DNA from: Hyphomicrobiales bacterium
GTDB lineage: Bacteria > Pseudomonadota > Alphaproteobacteria > Rhizobiales > Rhizobiaceae
Length of the DNA stretch: 64,000 nt
Reading direction: 5' to 3'
NCBI GenBank assembly: GCA_900466945.1
Contig: UBNV01000008.1
Location: 62,001 to 126,000 of the forward strand
Both the position numbers and the translations under genes were made by a program. Below the pieces are notes generated by a model, which saw only the letters and a program-made list of their open reading frames with translations, was not told where the DNA came from and did not search any database. Of the stretch, positions 10,216 through 20,800 are shown in pieces. Every line of letters starts with the position of its first letter. Within the stretch, counting starts at the first letter, position 1.

Positions 10216-12531
10216 TCAGCCGGCCGGCTGGGATGCCTCGACGACGGCGAGGGCCGCCATGTTGACGACGCCGCGCGAGGTGACCGAAGTCGACAGGACA
10301 TGCACAGGCATGGCCGCGCCGAGGAGGATCGGCCCGACATGCAGGGCGTCCATCATGGTCCGCATGATGCCGAGCGAGATATTCGCCGCATCGAGGTTCG
10401 GGAAGACCAGAAGGTTTGCTTCACCGGTCAGCGTGCTCTCCGGCATGGCGCGCTTGCGGAGCACTTCCGAGAGAGCAGAACCGCCCTGCATTTCGCCGTC
10501 CACTTCGAGCTCGGGTGCCGTGTGGCGAATGATCTCCAAAGCTCTGCGCATCTTCGATGCGCTGGGCGAGGGGCGGGAGCCGAAGTTGGAATGCGACAGC
10601 AGCGCTGCCTTGGGCGCAATGCCGAAGCGGCGGATTTCCTGCGCCGCCAGCATCGTCATTTCGGCGATTTCTTCCGCACAAGGATCGTCCGTGACGAAGG
10701 TATCAGTGAAGAAGATAGCACCGCGCTGCGAGATCAGCAGGCTGAGGCCCGAGAAGTCCCGCACGCCCTCTTGCTTGCCGATGATCTGGCGGACGTCGCG
10801 AAGATGCCGGTCGAAGCGGCCTTCGACGCCACAGATGAGCGCGTCGGCTTCACCGCGCTTGACGGCGAGAGCGCCGATGACGGTCGTATTGGTACGCACA
10901 ATGGTGCGGGCAGCTTCCGGGTTGATGCCGGCGCGGCCGACCAGCGCGAAATAATCATCGACGTATTCGCGGTAGCGCGGATCGTCTTCCGGGTTGACCA
11001 GCTGGAAGTCGACGCCCGGCCTGATACGCAGACCATAGCGTTGCAGGCGGGTCTCAATGATCTGCGGACGGCCGATGAGGATCGGCTCGCCTATGCCGTC
11101 TTCGAGCAGGACCTGGGCGGCGCGCAGCACGCGTTCGTCTTCGCCCTCTGCGAAGATCACGCGCTTTTTCGATGCCGTCTTGGCGGCCGCGAAGATCGGC
11201 TTCATGACGAAACCGGAGCGGAAGACGAAGCGGTTCAGCTGGTCGAGATAGGTGTCGAAATCCTCGATCGGACGACGGGCGACGCCGCTGTCGGCTGCCG
11301 CCTTGGCGACGGCCGGGGCAATGCGCAGGATCAGACGCGGATCGAAGGGCGAGGGGATGAGGTAATCGGGGCCGAAGGTCGGGGTTTCACCCGAATAGGC
11401 CTTGGCGGCCACTTCCGAGACTTCCTCGCGGGCAAGGGCCGCGATGGCGCGCACGGCGGCCATCTTCATTTCTTCATTGATCGTGGTCGCGCCGCAATCT
11501 AGCGCGCCGCGGAAGATATAGGGGAAGCAGAGGACGTTGTTGACCTGGTTCGGAAAGTCGGAGCGACCGGTGCAGATCATGGCGTCGGGCCTTGCGGCAC
11601 GCGCCTCCTCCGGCATGATTTCCGGCTTCGGGTTGGCGAGCGCCATGATCAGCGGCTTTGGCGCCATGCGGGCCAGAAGTTCAGGCTTCAGGACGCCGGC
11701 CGCCGACAGGCCGAGGAAGACGTCGGCGTCGTCTATGCTTTCGGCGAGCGCTCGCTTGTCGGTTTCCTGCGCGTAGACTTCCTTCCAGGGGTCCATCAGC
11801 TCGTTGCGGCCCTTGTAGACGAGGCCTTCGATGTCGTGCACCCAGATGTTCTCGCGCTTGGCGCCGAGGATCACCAGGAGATTGAGGCAGGCAAGGGCGG
11901 CAGCACCGGCGCCGGAGGCGACGATCTTGACGTCTGCGATCGTCTTGCCGGCGAGTTCCAGCCCGTTCAGGATGGCAGCCGCGACGATGATGGCCGTGCC
12001 GTGCTGGTCGTCATGGAAGACTGGAATGTTCATCTTGGCGCGGAGTTGGTCCTCGACCTGGAAACATTCCGGTGCCTTGATGTCTTCAAGGTTGATGCCG
12101 CCGAAGGTCGGCTCCAGTGCCGAAATGGTTGAGACCATGTCGTCGACGCCGGGGGCATCGATTTCGATGTCGAAAACGTCGATGCCGGCGAATTTCTTGA
12201 AGAGAACGGCTTTGCCTTCCATGACCGGCTTGGAGGCGAGCGGCCCGATATTGCCGAGACCGAGGACAGCCGTGCCGTTGGAGATGACTGCGACCAGGTT
12301 GGAGCGCGCCGTGTAATCGTCGGCTGCGGCCGGGTCGTCCTTGATCGCGAGGCAGGGCGCTGCAACGCCGGGCGAGTAGGCGAGGGCCAGATCGCGCTGG
12401 TTGCCGAGCGGCTTGGTGGCCTGAATTTCCAGTTTCCCGGGACGGGGATAGCGGTGGTAGAAGAGCGCCTGTTCGTCGAGATCAGCGGTCGGGTTTGCAA
12501 TTTGCGGCTTGTTTTTGTCCTGAGAAGTCAT
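10216..12531 (-). CDS. maeB: NAD(P)-dependent malic enzyme fused to a phosphotransacetylase-like domain
   Basis: Oxidatively decarboxylates malate to pyruvate. The 771-residue protein has the malic enzyme part first (about 1-430: FHRYPRPGKLEIQ, LAYSPGVAAPCLAI, FHDDQHGTAIIVAA, and the nucleotide-binding VASGAGAAALACL), then a phosphate acetyltransferase-like domain (about 440-771: FAEGEDERVLRAAQVLL, TNTTVIGALAVKRGEADALI). This fusion is the Dme/Tme type of rhizobia, where the NAD-linked Dme is needed in nitrogen-fixing bacteroids; sequence alone does not settle the cofactor. ATG 12531 gives the usual family length; an upstream in-frame ATG at 12579 would add 16 unlikely residues. Confidence 0.93.
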   Translation of the reverse strand: MTSQDKNKPQIANPTADLDEQALFYHRYPRPGKLEIQATKPLGNQRDLALAYSPGVAAPCLAIKDDPAAADDYTARSNLVAVISNGTAVLGLGNIGPLASKPVMEGKAVLFKKFAGIDVFDIEIDAPGVDDMVSTISALEPTFGGINLEDIKAPECFQVEDQLRAKMNIPVFHDDQHGTAIIVAAAILNGLELAGKTIADVKIVASGAGAAALACLNLLVILGAKRENIWVHDIEGLVYKGRNELMDPWKEVYAQETDKRALAESIDDADVFLGLSAAGVLKPELLARMAPKPLIMALANPKPEIMPEEARAARPDAMICTGRSDFPNQVNNVLCFPYIFRGALDCGATTINEEMKMAAVRAIAALAREEVSEVAAKAYSGETPTFGPDYLIPSPFDPRLILRIAPAVAKAAADSGVARRPIEDFDTYLDQLNRFVFRSGFVMKPIFAAAKTASKKRVIFAEGEDERVLRAAQVLLEDGIGEPILIGRPQIIETRLQRYGLRIRPGVDFQLVNPEDDPRYREYVDDYFALVGRAGINPEAARTIVRTNTTVIGALAVKRGEADALICGVEGRFDRHLRDVRQIIGKQEGVRDFSGLSLLISQRGAIFFTDTFVTDDPCAEEIAEMTMLAAQEIRRFGIAPKAALLSHSNFGSRPSPSASKMRRALEIIRHTAPELEVDGEMQGGSALSEVLRKRAMPESTLTGEANLLVFPNLDAANISLGIMRTMMDALHVGPILLGAAMPVHVLSTSVTSRGVVNMAALAVVEASQPAG

Positions 12532-12732
12532 CGGTTCACCGGCAATTCCTGTCTTCACACACTCCCTGCCGTCATACACGAATTGGCAACGAGTGGTAGA
12601 CTTTAGTTCCGTGATCCCCTGCCTGCGCGGATAACACGCCAGAACCGCGTTTCGACCGCAAATCTTCCGATGTCATCTTACTGAAACACGAGTCTGATTA
12701 AGCGCTGTCCAGACAGCGAAGAGGACCGTGCC

Positions 12733-13587
12733 GTGGAAGACGTAAGCGAAACACGCCATTTCAGGACCCTGTTCATTTCTGACGTGCATCTCGGATCGAA
12801 GGCCGCCAAGACGGACTTCCTGCTCGATTTCCTGCGCACGCACGAGGCCGATACCATCATTCTGGTCGGCGACATCATCGACGGCTGGCGCCTTAAGCGC
12901 AGCTGGTACTGGCCACAGCAATGCAACGATGTTGTCCAGAAACTGCTGCGCAAGGCGCGCAAGGGCACACGGATCGTCTACATCCCTGGTAATCACGACG
13001 AATTCATGCGGGATTTTCCGGGCATGCATTTTGGCGGCATCGAGGTCGCCGAGCGCATGGTGCATGAAATGGCCGACGGGAAGAAATATCTCGTCCTCCA
13101 TGGCGACGAATTCGACGTGGTCGTCCGCAATGCCCGACTGCTCGCCTATCTCGGCGACTGGGCCTATGACACGGCGATTGCCATCAACGTCATGCTCGCC
13201 GCCATCCGCCGCCGCCTCGGCATGCCTTATTGGTCTTTCTCGGCCTGGGCGAAGCTGCAAGTGAAGCATGCGGTCAATTTCATCGGCGAGTTCCAGCGCG
13301 TGGTGGCAGACGAGGCACGTCGTGCCGAGGTGGACGGTGTCATCTGCGGGCACATCCACCATGCCGTCATGGAAGACATCGACGGCATCCACTACGTCAA
13401 TACCGGCGACTGGGTGGAGAGCTGCACGGCGATCGCTGAGCATGCGGACGGACGCCTGGAGCTGATTTCCTGGGGCCACAAGGTGAGCGCGCTCTCATCA
13501 CCCAAGCGTGCATCAAGGCTGGTCCCGGTCCTGCTTCCGTCCAGCGTTGCCGATGTGGCAAAGGAAGATGGCGTCCGCGCTGCTTGA
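12733..13587 (+). CDS. LpxH-like metallophosphoesterase (UDP-2,3-diacylglucosamine diphosphatase family)
   Basis: A 284-residue calcineurin-type phosphoesterase. Metal-binding motifs are in order: LFISDVHLGS near 14-23, VGDIIDGW near 45-52, PGNHDEF near 85-91, HGDEFD near 118-123 and GHIHHA near 205-210. The family includes LpxH, which cleaves UDP-2,3-diacylglucosamine in lipid A synthesis, but many alphaproteobacteria use LpxI for that step, so this enzyme may act on another substrate. It appears to start at GTG 12733 with an AGAGGA ribosome site; there is no ATG near. It is alone, upstream of the Mla operon by 154 bases. Confidence 0.85.
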   Translation: MEDVSETRHFRTLFISDVHLGSKAAKTDFLLDFLRTHEADTIILVGDIIDGWRLKRSWYWPQQCNDVVQKLLRKARKGTRIVYIPGNHDEFMRDFPGMHFGGIEVAERMVHEMADGKKYLVLHGDEFDVVVRNARLLAYLGDWAYDTAIAINVMLAAIRRRLGMPYWSFSAWAKLQVKHAVNFIGEFQRVVADEARRAEVDGVICGHIHHAVMEDIDGIHYVNTGDWVESCTAIAEHADGRLELISWGHKVSALSSPKRASRLVPVLLPSSVADVAKEDGVRAA

Positions 13588-13644
13588 GCGAAGGCGTGTT
13601 GCAAAGCAGCCATCGCTTTCGGCATTCGGGTGGGAAAAGCGCGA

Positions 13645-13664
13645 TTAACGATCCTTAAAGGATT
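13645..13664 (+). promoter_or_regulatory. Paired TTAA motifs and palindrome upstream of the Mla operon
   Basis: TTAA at 13645-13648 and TTAA at 13655-13658 are six bases apart, one short of the CtrA consensus TTAA-N7-TTAA. The second lies within the palindrome ATCCTT-A-AAGGAT (13651-13663). The start codon of the permease gene is about 85 bases downstream. Binding by CtrA is only a guess because of the spacing. Confidence 0.25.
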
Positions 13665-13741
13665 TCTTCCCGTGCGACGATGGTTATAGTGTGCAGCCAT
13701 CTGTCACGTGATTTGCGTAACCGGATCTTGCCGGCGCGAAT

Positions 13742-14911
13742 ATGGAAGTAGTCGCCACCTTGAATCCGGTTGAGCCTGATAACGCCCGCATCGAGATCGA
13801 GGATCAGCCGGACGGTACGGGTCGGCTGATACGGCTTGTTGGCCTGTGGAAGAACAACAGCCTCAGCGCGTTGATCAAGTCCGCCGGGCCACTTGTCGAC
13901 GACAAAGACGCGCGCTCGGACATTATCGATCTCAGTGGCGTCTCGGGCATGGATACGGCCGGAGCCTGGTTGATCCGGCGTTTCGTGACGGAACGGCGTG
14001 AGCAGGGGCGCTCAGTCGAAATCGTGGGTGCTCATCCAGAGATGCGGGAGCTCATCGAGGCGCTTCCCGAAAAGGTCACGGCACCGGAAAAGCCTGTCGA
14101 TCGCCGCACCCGCTTCGAACGTGTCTTCGAGCCGGTCGGACGTCTCACGGTCAGCCTTTGGGGCGATATGGTCGCGATGATGTTCGTTCTGGGCTCTGCG
14201 GTGCGTGGCGCGCAGACCAAGCAGGGTCGCGGCTCCGGCGTGTCGCCGGCTTCCGTCGTCAACCAGCTCGACCACATGGGTGTCCGGGCGGTTCCGATCA
14301 TCACGCTCATGTCCTTCTTGATCGGCGCGATCATCGCCCAGCAGGGCGCGTTCCAGCTTCGCTATTTCGGCGCGGAGGTCTTTGTCGTCGACCTCGTCGG
14401 TATTCTGCAGTTGCGCGAGATCGGCGTGCTCCTGACGGCCATCATGATCGCCGGTCGATCAGGCAGCGCCATCACCGCGGAAATCGGGTCGATGAAGATG
14501 CGCGAGGAGATCGATGCCCTGAAGGTCATCGGACTCAATCCGATTGGCGTCCTCGTCTTCCCACGCCTCGTCGCGCTGACGATTGCCTTGCCGCTTCTGA
14601 CCATCGTTGCCAATTTTGCCGCGCTTTATGGGGCGGCGGTCGTTGTCTGGGCCTATTCCGGCATCACCTTCGATGTCTTCATCACACGCCTGCATGAGGC
14701 CGTCGATTATTCGACGCTTGCGACCGGCATGATCAAGGCACCCTTCATGGCGCTGATCATCGGGATCATTGCGGCCGTGGAGGGCATGAAGGTCGGCGGA
14801 AGTGCCGAGTCTCTCGGCCGCCACGTCACGGCCTCGGTGGTCAAGTCGATCTTCGTCGTCATCCTCGTGGACGGGCTCTTTGCCATGTTCTACGCAGCCA
14901 TCGATTTCTGA
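13742..14911 (+). CDS. mlaE: MlaE-family ABC transporter permease with N-terminal STAS domain
   Basis: Inner-membrane permease of the Mla/MCE phospholipid transport system that keeps the outer membrane asymmetric. Residues about 1-110 form a STAS-like domain (IIDLSGVSGMDTAGAWLIRR), and the MlaE permease follows with GVRAVPIITLMSFLIGAIIA, the EIG signature in REIGVLLTAIMIAGRSGSAI, and four to five hydrophobic segments through residue 389. STAS-permease fusions are usual in alphaproteobacteria, where no separate MlaB is made. It is the first gene of a four-gene operon; the ATPase gene starts 10 bases after its stop. Confidence 0.92.
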   Translation: MEVVATLNPVEPDNARIEIEDQPDGTGRLIRLVGLWKNNSLSALIKSAGPLVDDKDARSDIIDLSGVSGMDTAGAWLIRRFVTERREQGRSVEIVGAHPEMRELIEALPEKVTAPEKPVDRRTRFERVFEPVGRLTVSLWGDMVAMMFVLGSAVRGAQTKQGRGSGVSPASVVNQLDHMGVRAVPIITLMSFLIGAIIAQQGAFQLRYFGAEVFVVDLVGILQLREIGVLLTAIMIAGRSGSAITAEIGSMKMREEIDALKVIGLNPIGVLVFPRLVALTIALPLLTIVANFAALYGAAVVVWAYSGITFDVFITRLHEAVDYSTLATGMIKAPFMALIIGIIAAVEGMKVGGSAESLGRHVTASVVKSIFVVILVDGLFAMFYAAIDF

Positions 14912-14921
14912 GGAGGGCGGG

Positions 14922-15731
14922 ATGAACAAGAGACCCTCCGGCGAGCGCGAGACCATTCTTTCGGTGAAGGACCTGACGGTCGGCTTCGGCGACAAAATCG
15001 TACTCGACAAACTCAATCTCGACATTTATCGCGGCGAAATTCTCGGTTTCGTCGGTGCTTCAGGCGCGGGCAAGTCCGTTCTCATGCGCACCGTCTTGCG
15101 GCTTTTGCCGCGTCGGTCTGGCACCATCCAGATCCTCGGTTCTGACTACGACACGGTGGATGAGGTTAAGCGCACGGCGCTCGATACCCGCCTGGGGGTT
15201 CTTTTCCAGCACGGCGCCCTATTTTCTTCATTGACCGTGAAGGAGAACATCCAGCTGCCGATGCGCGAATACCTTGATCTGCCGCGGTGGCTGATGGACG
15301 AACTCGCCTATCTCAAGATCGAGTTGGTCGGCTTGCACCCGGATGCTGCAGATAAGTATCCATCCGAATTGTCGGGCGGCATGATCAAACGCGCGGCCCT
15401 GGCGCGGGCGCTTGCGCTCGATCCGGATCTCGTCTTCCTCGACGAGCCGACCTCCGGCCTCGACCCCATCGGGGCTGCAGAGTTCGATGAACTGATCGCA
15501 CAATTGCGCGATACGCTTGGATTGACTGTCTATATGGTCACCCACGATCTCGACAGCCTGTTCTCCGTCTGCGACCGTATCGCGGTGCTCGGGCAGAAGC
15601 GGGTACTGGTAGAGGGGACGCTGGACGATATGCTCGCCTTCGACGATGCATGGGTTCAATCCTATTTCAAGGGCAAGCGTGCCCGTTCCATTCCTCGGGC
15701 GGAGAATTCCGCCGGACATCCGGTAGAGTAA
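14922..15731 (+). CDS. mlaF: MlaF-family ABC transporter ATPase
   Basis: ATPase that powers the Mla/MCE lipid transporter. The 269-residue protein has all ABC motifs: Walker A GASGAGKS near residue 43, the signature LSGGMIKRAALARA, Walker B DLVFLDEPTSGLDP and the switch histidine in MVTHDLDS. ATG 14922 is preceded by GAGGAGGGCGG, a strong ribosome site; an upstream frame extension into the permease gene is rejected. It lies between permease and MCE genes, with a 3-base gap to the latter. Confidence 0.94.
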   Translation: MNKRPSGERETILSVKDLTVGFGDKIVLDKLNLDIYRGEILGFVGASGAGKSVLMRTVLRLLPRRSGTIQILGSDYDTVDEVKRTALDTRLGVLFQHGALFSSLTVKENIQLPMREYLDLPRWLMDELAYLKIELVGLHPDAADKYPSELSGGMIKRAALARALALDPDLVFLDEPTSGLDPIGAAEFDELIAQLRDTLGLTVYMVTHDLDSLFSVCDRIAVLGQKRVLVEGTLDDMLAFDDAWVQSYFKGKRARSIPRAENSAGHPVE

Positions 15732-15734
15732 GCC

Positions 15735-17108
15735 ATGGAAACCAAAGCCAATTACGCCATAGTCGGTTTTTTCACGATGATGGTCATCGGAGCCGCCTTT
15801 GGGTTCGTCTATTGGATGGCCGAATATGGCAGAGGCGGCGAGATGGCGCCGCTTGCCATCCGCATTCCAGGTTCTGCCAACGGTCTCAGCATTGGCTCTC
15901 CGGTGCGCTTCAACGGCATATCGGTTGGTTCGGTCCGCAACCTCTATATCGACAATGAGGACCCGAATTTCTCGGTGGCCTTCACGGAGGTCCGTGCAGA
16001 CGCGCCTGTGACTTCGGGTACAAAGGCAATCCTTGAAATCCAAGGGCTGACGGGTGCTGCCTATATCGAGCTTTCGGGCGGTGGTCCGGGATCGGGCGAG
16101 CCGATCCTGGCGCGGGCGATTGACACCGGCGAACCCGCGATCCTAACGGCCGAACAATCAAGCGTCACCAATCTCCTGACTACGGCCGACCGGATCCTGC
16201 AGCGTGCCGATGGTGCGGTGGCCGAACTCCAGGGCTTCATCGCCGATGCACGCGCACCTTTGACGAACACTGTTCGCAACGCCGAGACCTTCTCGAAGTC
16301 GCTGGCGGACAATGCAAAGGGGATCGACGAATTCTTGAAGAGCGTCAGTTCGCTGTCTGATTCCGTCTCCGGTCTGTCCGGGCGTCTCGATACGACGCTG
16401 GCGGCGGCCGAGGACCTGTTCAGGGCGCTCAATTCGGAGAAAATCGACCAGATCCTCACCAATACCGAGCGCGCGACGGCGAGCTTTGCGGATGCGTCGA
16501 AGAGCATCGGTCCGGCGATCGACAGCTTCCGCGAAACGGCAAACACGTTCCAGCGTTTTGGCACCAATGCCGACCAGACACTGCAGAAAGTTTCGGCGCT
16601 CATCGATGCGGTGGATAGCCAGAAGATCGGTCGAGTGGTCGACGACGTCTCGGTTGCGACTGCCGACGCGCGACAGGCGATCGCCGGGTTCAAGGACCTG
16701 TCGACGAGCATCACCGGCCGCAAGGACGATATCGACAGGGCGATCGACGACTTTACGCAGCTGGCAAACCGCCTCAATACCTCCTCACAGCAGGTGGATG
16801 GCATCCTGAAGAAGGTCGACAGTTTCCTCGGGTCGGGCGATGCGAACTCTCTCAGTATCGAGGCCCGCAAGACGCTTGAGGCCATCCGGGCCACCGCCGA
16901 AAATCTCAACGCGCAAATCGGACCGATCGCGGCCAACCTCCAGCGCTTCTCGGCCACCGGCCTTCGGGACATCCAGACGCTCGTCAACGATACGCGAAAC
17001 ACCGTTCGCGGTCTGAACGACGCGATCACCAATTTTGATGACGATCCGCAGCGTCTGCTTTTCGGCGGCGACACGGTCAAGGAATTTGACGGACGGACAC
17101 GCCGATGA
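15735..17108 (+). CDS. mlaD: MCE-domain (MlaD-like) substrate-binding protein
   Basis: A 457-residue periplasmic lipid-binding subunit anchored by one N-terminal membrane helix (IVGFFTMMVIGAAFGFVYWM, about 8-27). The MCE domain follows at about 40-120 (GLSIGSPVRFNGISVGSVRN, then ILEIQGLTGAAYIEL). The remaining about 330 residues are helical with heptad character, as in MCE proteins that form long hexameric tunnels. It is much longer than E. coli MlaD (about 180 residues), which is usual for rhizobial homologues. It overlaps the lipoprotein gene by four bases (ATGA). Confidence 0.92.
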   Translation: METKANYAIVGFFTMMVIGAAFGFVYWMAEYGRGGEMAPLAIRIPGSANGLSIGSPVRFNGISVGSVRNLYIDNEDPNFSVAFTEVRADAPVTSGTKAILEIQGLTGAAYIELSGGGPGSGEPILARAIDTGEPAILTAEQSSVTNLLTTADRILQRADGAVAELQGFIADARAPLTNTVRNAETFSKSLADNAKGIDEFLKSVSSLSDSVSGLSGRLDTTLAAAEDLFRALNSEKIDQILTNTERATASFADASKSIGPAIDSFRETANTFQRFGTNADQTLQKVSALIDAVDSQKIGRVVDDVSVATADARQAIAGFKDLSTSITGRKDDIDRAIDDFTQLANRLNTSSQQVDGILKKVDSFLGSGDANSLSIEARKTLEAIRATAENLNAQIGPIAANLQRFSATGLRDIQTLVNDTRNTVRGLNDAITNFDDDPQRLLFGGDTVKEFDGRTRR

Positions 17109-17770
17109 CGAGAACCACCGGAAAGGACGACAGAATGCACAGGATCGGCGTCAACGGCTCCGCGGACATGGGCAAGCTTCGGCGGTTGCTTTTGACCACG
17201 GTGCTCGTTCCGAGCCTCGCCCTTGGCCTTTCGGCCTGTGGTTCCAAGGCCGTCAACGATACGTTCGACCTGACGGCAGCCGCGAGTGATCTCGCGACAT
17301 CCGCCAGCGCCCGCAATCGACAGCTCCTCGTCGCGGATCCCTCGGCGCTCAAAGCGCTCGACAGCGAACAGATCCTCGTGCGCGTCTCCGGCGCAGAGAT
17401 CCAGTATCTGTCGCAGTCGCAGTGGAGCGACCGACTGACGCGTGTGGTTCAGTCCAAGCTCGTGGAGGCCTTCGAGAATACCGGGCGGTTGGGCGGCGTC
17501 GGTCGACCGGGGCAGGGGCTGGCAATCGACTTCCAGCTGATTACGGATGTGCGTGCCTTCGAGGTCTCGGCCGAAGGTGCCGACCGCGGCGTGGTCGAGA
17601 TTTCGGCGAAGTTGCTCAACGACCGGAACGGCACCGTCAGGGCACAGCGGGTGTTTCGCGCTGAAGCACCTGCATCCGGTTCGGACAATGCGGCCTATGT
17701 GGCGGCGCTCGATCAGGCCTTCGCCCGTGTGACCGGCGATATCGTGGCCTGGACGTTGCAGTCGATCTGA
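17105..17770 (+). CDS. ABC-type transport auxiliary lipoprotein (PqiC/DUF330-like)
   Basis: Last gene of the Mla operon; the 221-residue product has a signal sequence ending in a lipobox (LALGLSAC, cysteine near 46), then a DUF330-like periplasmic domain that normally sits at the outer membrane and completes an MCE lipid-transport bridge. The start at 17105 overlaps the previous stop as ATGA; a shorter start at ATG 17135 or 17168 would give a more normal-sized signal peptide. A strong terminator follows 30 bases after the stop codon. Confidence 0.82.
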   Translation: MTRTTGKDDRMHRIGVNGSADMGKLRRLLLTTVLVPSLALGLSACGSKAVNDTFDLTAAASDLATSASARNRQLLVADPSALKALDSEQILVRVSGAEIQYLSQSQWSDRLTRVVQSKLVEAFENTGRLGGVGRPGQGLAIDFQLITDVRAFEVSAEGADRGVVEISAKLLNDRNGTVRAQRVFRAEAPASGSDNAAYVAALDQAFARVTGDIVAWTLQSI

Positions 17771-17800
17771 ACGCGATCAAGTATTCTTCAGTCCAGCCAA

Positions 17801-17843
17801 AACAAAACCCCGGATCGCCGCAGCGATCCGGGGTTTTGTTTTT
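17801..17843. terminator. Strong bidirectional terminator between the Mla operon and the GPR gene
   Basis: A perfect 18-base inverted repeat, 17801-17818 with 17823-17840, closes on a CGCA loop. It carries A-rich sequence on one side and TTTTGTTTTT on the other, so it should stop transcripts arriving from both directions. Confidence 0.95.
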
Positions 17844-17882
17844 CGTCTATGGGGGAGCCGGGTGACCGGCTCGGATCCCCTA

Positions 17883-20800
17883 TCAGCTGAAACGGCCGGC
17901 CGCGTGGGCGAGCATGGTGTAGACCTTGCCCGTGTCCGACGTCAGGTAGGACTGGGTGATCGACTTGTCGCGGTCGGTCCGGGCGACGTCTGCCAGCAAC
18001 TTCTCGAAATCGGCGATGTAGCGATCGACCGCCACGCGGAATTCCGGCTCCCGGTCATACTTGCGCTTGATCTCGTCGAAGGTCTGCTGGCCCTTCAGCG
18101 TGTAGAGCCGGCGGGTGAACACGTCGCGCTCGCCGCGCTGGTAACGGCGCCACAGATCGACCGAGGCGTCGTGATCGATCGCACGCGCGATGTCGACCGA
18201 AAGCGAATTCAGCGATTCGACCATGTGGCGCGGATTGCGGGTGTCGCCCTGGCGTGCCGGCTGGCTTTCAGCCGCTGGTCGCTGCGGAGCAGGCGCAGGG
18301 CGGACGGGCGCTGTTTCCTGCGGTTCTTCGCGTGAGGCGCCGCGTAGGAGATCGCTGATCCAGCCGCCGCCTTCGGCGCGCGTCGTGGCAGCCGTCGACT
18401 GGACATAGGGCTCACTCGCGCCCAGACTTCCGCGCAGGGGCAGGCTTTCGGTCTGGCGGATCTGAGCTTGCGGCTGCGGCGCAGCCGGCTGGCGGCGAGC
18501 GGGTTCGGGCTGAGCCTCGGCCAGGCGCCGAGCGACCGGCTCAGAGATTTCGAGTGTCTGGCTCGTGCGGCCGACGAGCTGCGAGATATCCTGCAGCGCC
18601 TTGATCTGCTCCGCCACGGCGCGGCGCATCTGCGCCGCACTTTCCTTGGCTTCCTCGGGCAGGTCGAAGGCGCCACGCTTCAGCTCGTTACGGGTCATGT
18701 CGAGTTCCTTGCGGATATCGACAGCCGAGCGGCGGATCTCGTCGGTCGCGCCGGCAAAGCGGGTGACAGCCTCGTTGACTGCGGCCTGCATAGCGTCGCG
18801 AAGGGCGGCGGCCGCACCTTCGGACTTGCGACCGGCTTCGCCGAGCAGGTGGTCGATGTCACTGAGCGAGACAGCAAGGCCACCGCGCAGACGGTTGGCG
18901 AGTTCACCGGACCGCTTCTCGGCCTCGGTGAGCGTCTTGTCGATCGAGGCCTGCGCTTCCTGTTCGGCGGAGAGCAGAGCATTGCGCATATTGATCGCGG
19001 TGGTCTGGGCCTTCTTCTCGGTATCCCCGAGTACCTGTCCGATATCGGCAAAGGAGGCCTGCACACTTTCGCGCATGTTGGCAGCGGTTGACTGTGCCCG
19101 CTTTTCCGTTTCACCGAGGATCTGCCCGATGTCAGCGAAGGAGGCCTGCACGCTTTCGCGCATGTTGGCGGCCGTCGACTGGGCGCGTTTTTCCGTCTCG
19201 CCAAGGATGTGGCCGATGTCGGTAAACGAGGCCTGGACACTTTGGCGCAGGTTGCCAGTCATCTGGCCGGAGCGCTGCTCAGCCCGGTCGAAAGCGGTCT
19301 CGACCATCTTGCCGAGCCCCTGCATGGTGGTTTCGATCTCTTCCGAGCGCTTCACGAGGCCGATGGAGAGATCGCGCAGCGCCTGCTGGCGCTCTTCGAG
19401 CGTGCCGACGAGGTTGGACTGTGCTGCCGACAGAAGTTCGGAGGCCTTGCCGAGAACCTGCGTGTGATCGCCAAAGCGGCTGACGATCGAAGAGACCTGC
19501 TGCAGCGTTTCGCCTGAGACGGCGGTGAGGCGGCCGAGCTTGTCGTCGAGCAGGCGGTTGGATGTCGACAGCATGTCGGTCGCCTGGGTGGCAGTCTCGT
19601 TGAAGCGGTTCGCCGTCGCGCCGAGGCGGCTGTCGAGCGAACCGATACTCTGGACGGCCTGGTCGATCATCGAGGAGAGGCCGGCATTGCTGTCGCCGAG
19701 GCGTTCGATGAGTTGCGAGGCGCTGACAACGAGGTTCTGCTCGGCCGCGCCGAGCGTTGCAACGGCACGATCCGTGCGCTGGCTGATCGCGTCGACCAGT
19801 GCCGCGTTTTCGGAGCGCAGGCGCTCTGCGCTCTGCTCTGCAGCAGCCGTGATCTGGTCTGCAGCGGCACGGCCGGTCTCGGCATAGGCCGCGACGACGG
19901 GCGCGGCCTTCTCGTCGATCAGGCGCGAGAGCTCTGCCGAGCGTGTGGAGAGCATCGAGTTCAGTTCACGGGTTCGGTCATCGAGGACCGAGCGGATCGA
20001 GTTGCCGCGCGCTTCGAGAGCCTTCTCGACCGCATTCATGGTGACGGCGAGTTCCTGTGTATTGCCGGAGATCGCGTCGCGGATTGCCGCTGCGCGCTGC
20101 TCGAGCGTCGAGCTCACATCGCCAAGCGTGCCCGAGAGATTCGCCACTTGGGCGCTGACCAGCGCTTCGGCTTCGGAGACCCTGTTGCTGATAACTTCGC
20201 CCGCCTGCGAGAAGGTCTGGGCAATAGACGCTGCCTGGCCTGCGAGACGGTTCTGGGTGTCGGTGATGCGCTTTGCGAGATCTTCCGAGCGCTCTTCGAC
20301 GGTACGGTTGAGTTCGGCGCTGCGCTCGCCGATCTGCTCGGCAAACTGGGTGGTGGTTGCCGTCAGGCGATCGACAGAGCGCTGTGCTTCGGCGTCGAGA
20401 TCGCGAGCGGCGTCGGTCACAGCGCTGCGCAAGGCGGTCGCCAAGCCTGCAGCCTTGCCCTCGATGGTGCGGTTGACGTTTTCGAGGCCAATGTTCAAGG
20501 CCCGGTCCATGGTCGACAGACGTTCTTCGATCACGGGCGTGCGCGTGTCAAAGGTTTCGGCGACGCGGCTGACACCCTCATCCAGAACCTGGGCGACGCG
20601 CATGCTCGCCTCGCTGCCGACGCGCTCGATAGCCGACACCTTGTCGTCGAGGCGGGCGGCGAACTTCTCGCCGGCATCGTTGACGCGGGCATCGACACCG
20701 TCCAGGCCGTTGCGAAGACGGTCTTCCAGCGTTCCCAAACTCTGCTCGATGCGGGTGCTGGTTTCGTCAAGACGGCTGGTCATGCCGGAAACGGATTGTT

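Noticed and set aside
19010-19260. Regularly spaced repeats that could suggest a CRISPR array
   Set aside because: The 87-base units are in frame, code for coiled-coil protein and have no unique spacers.
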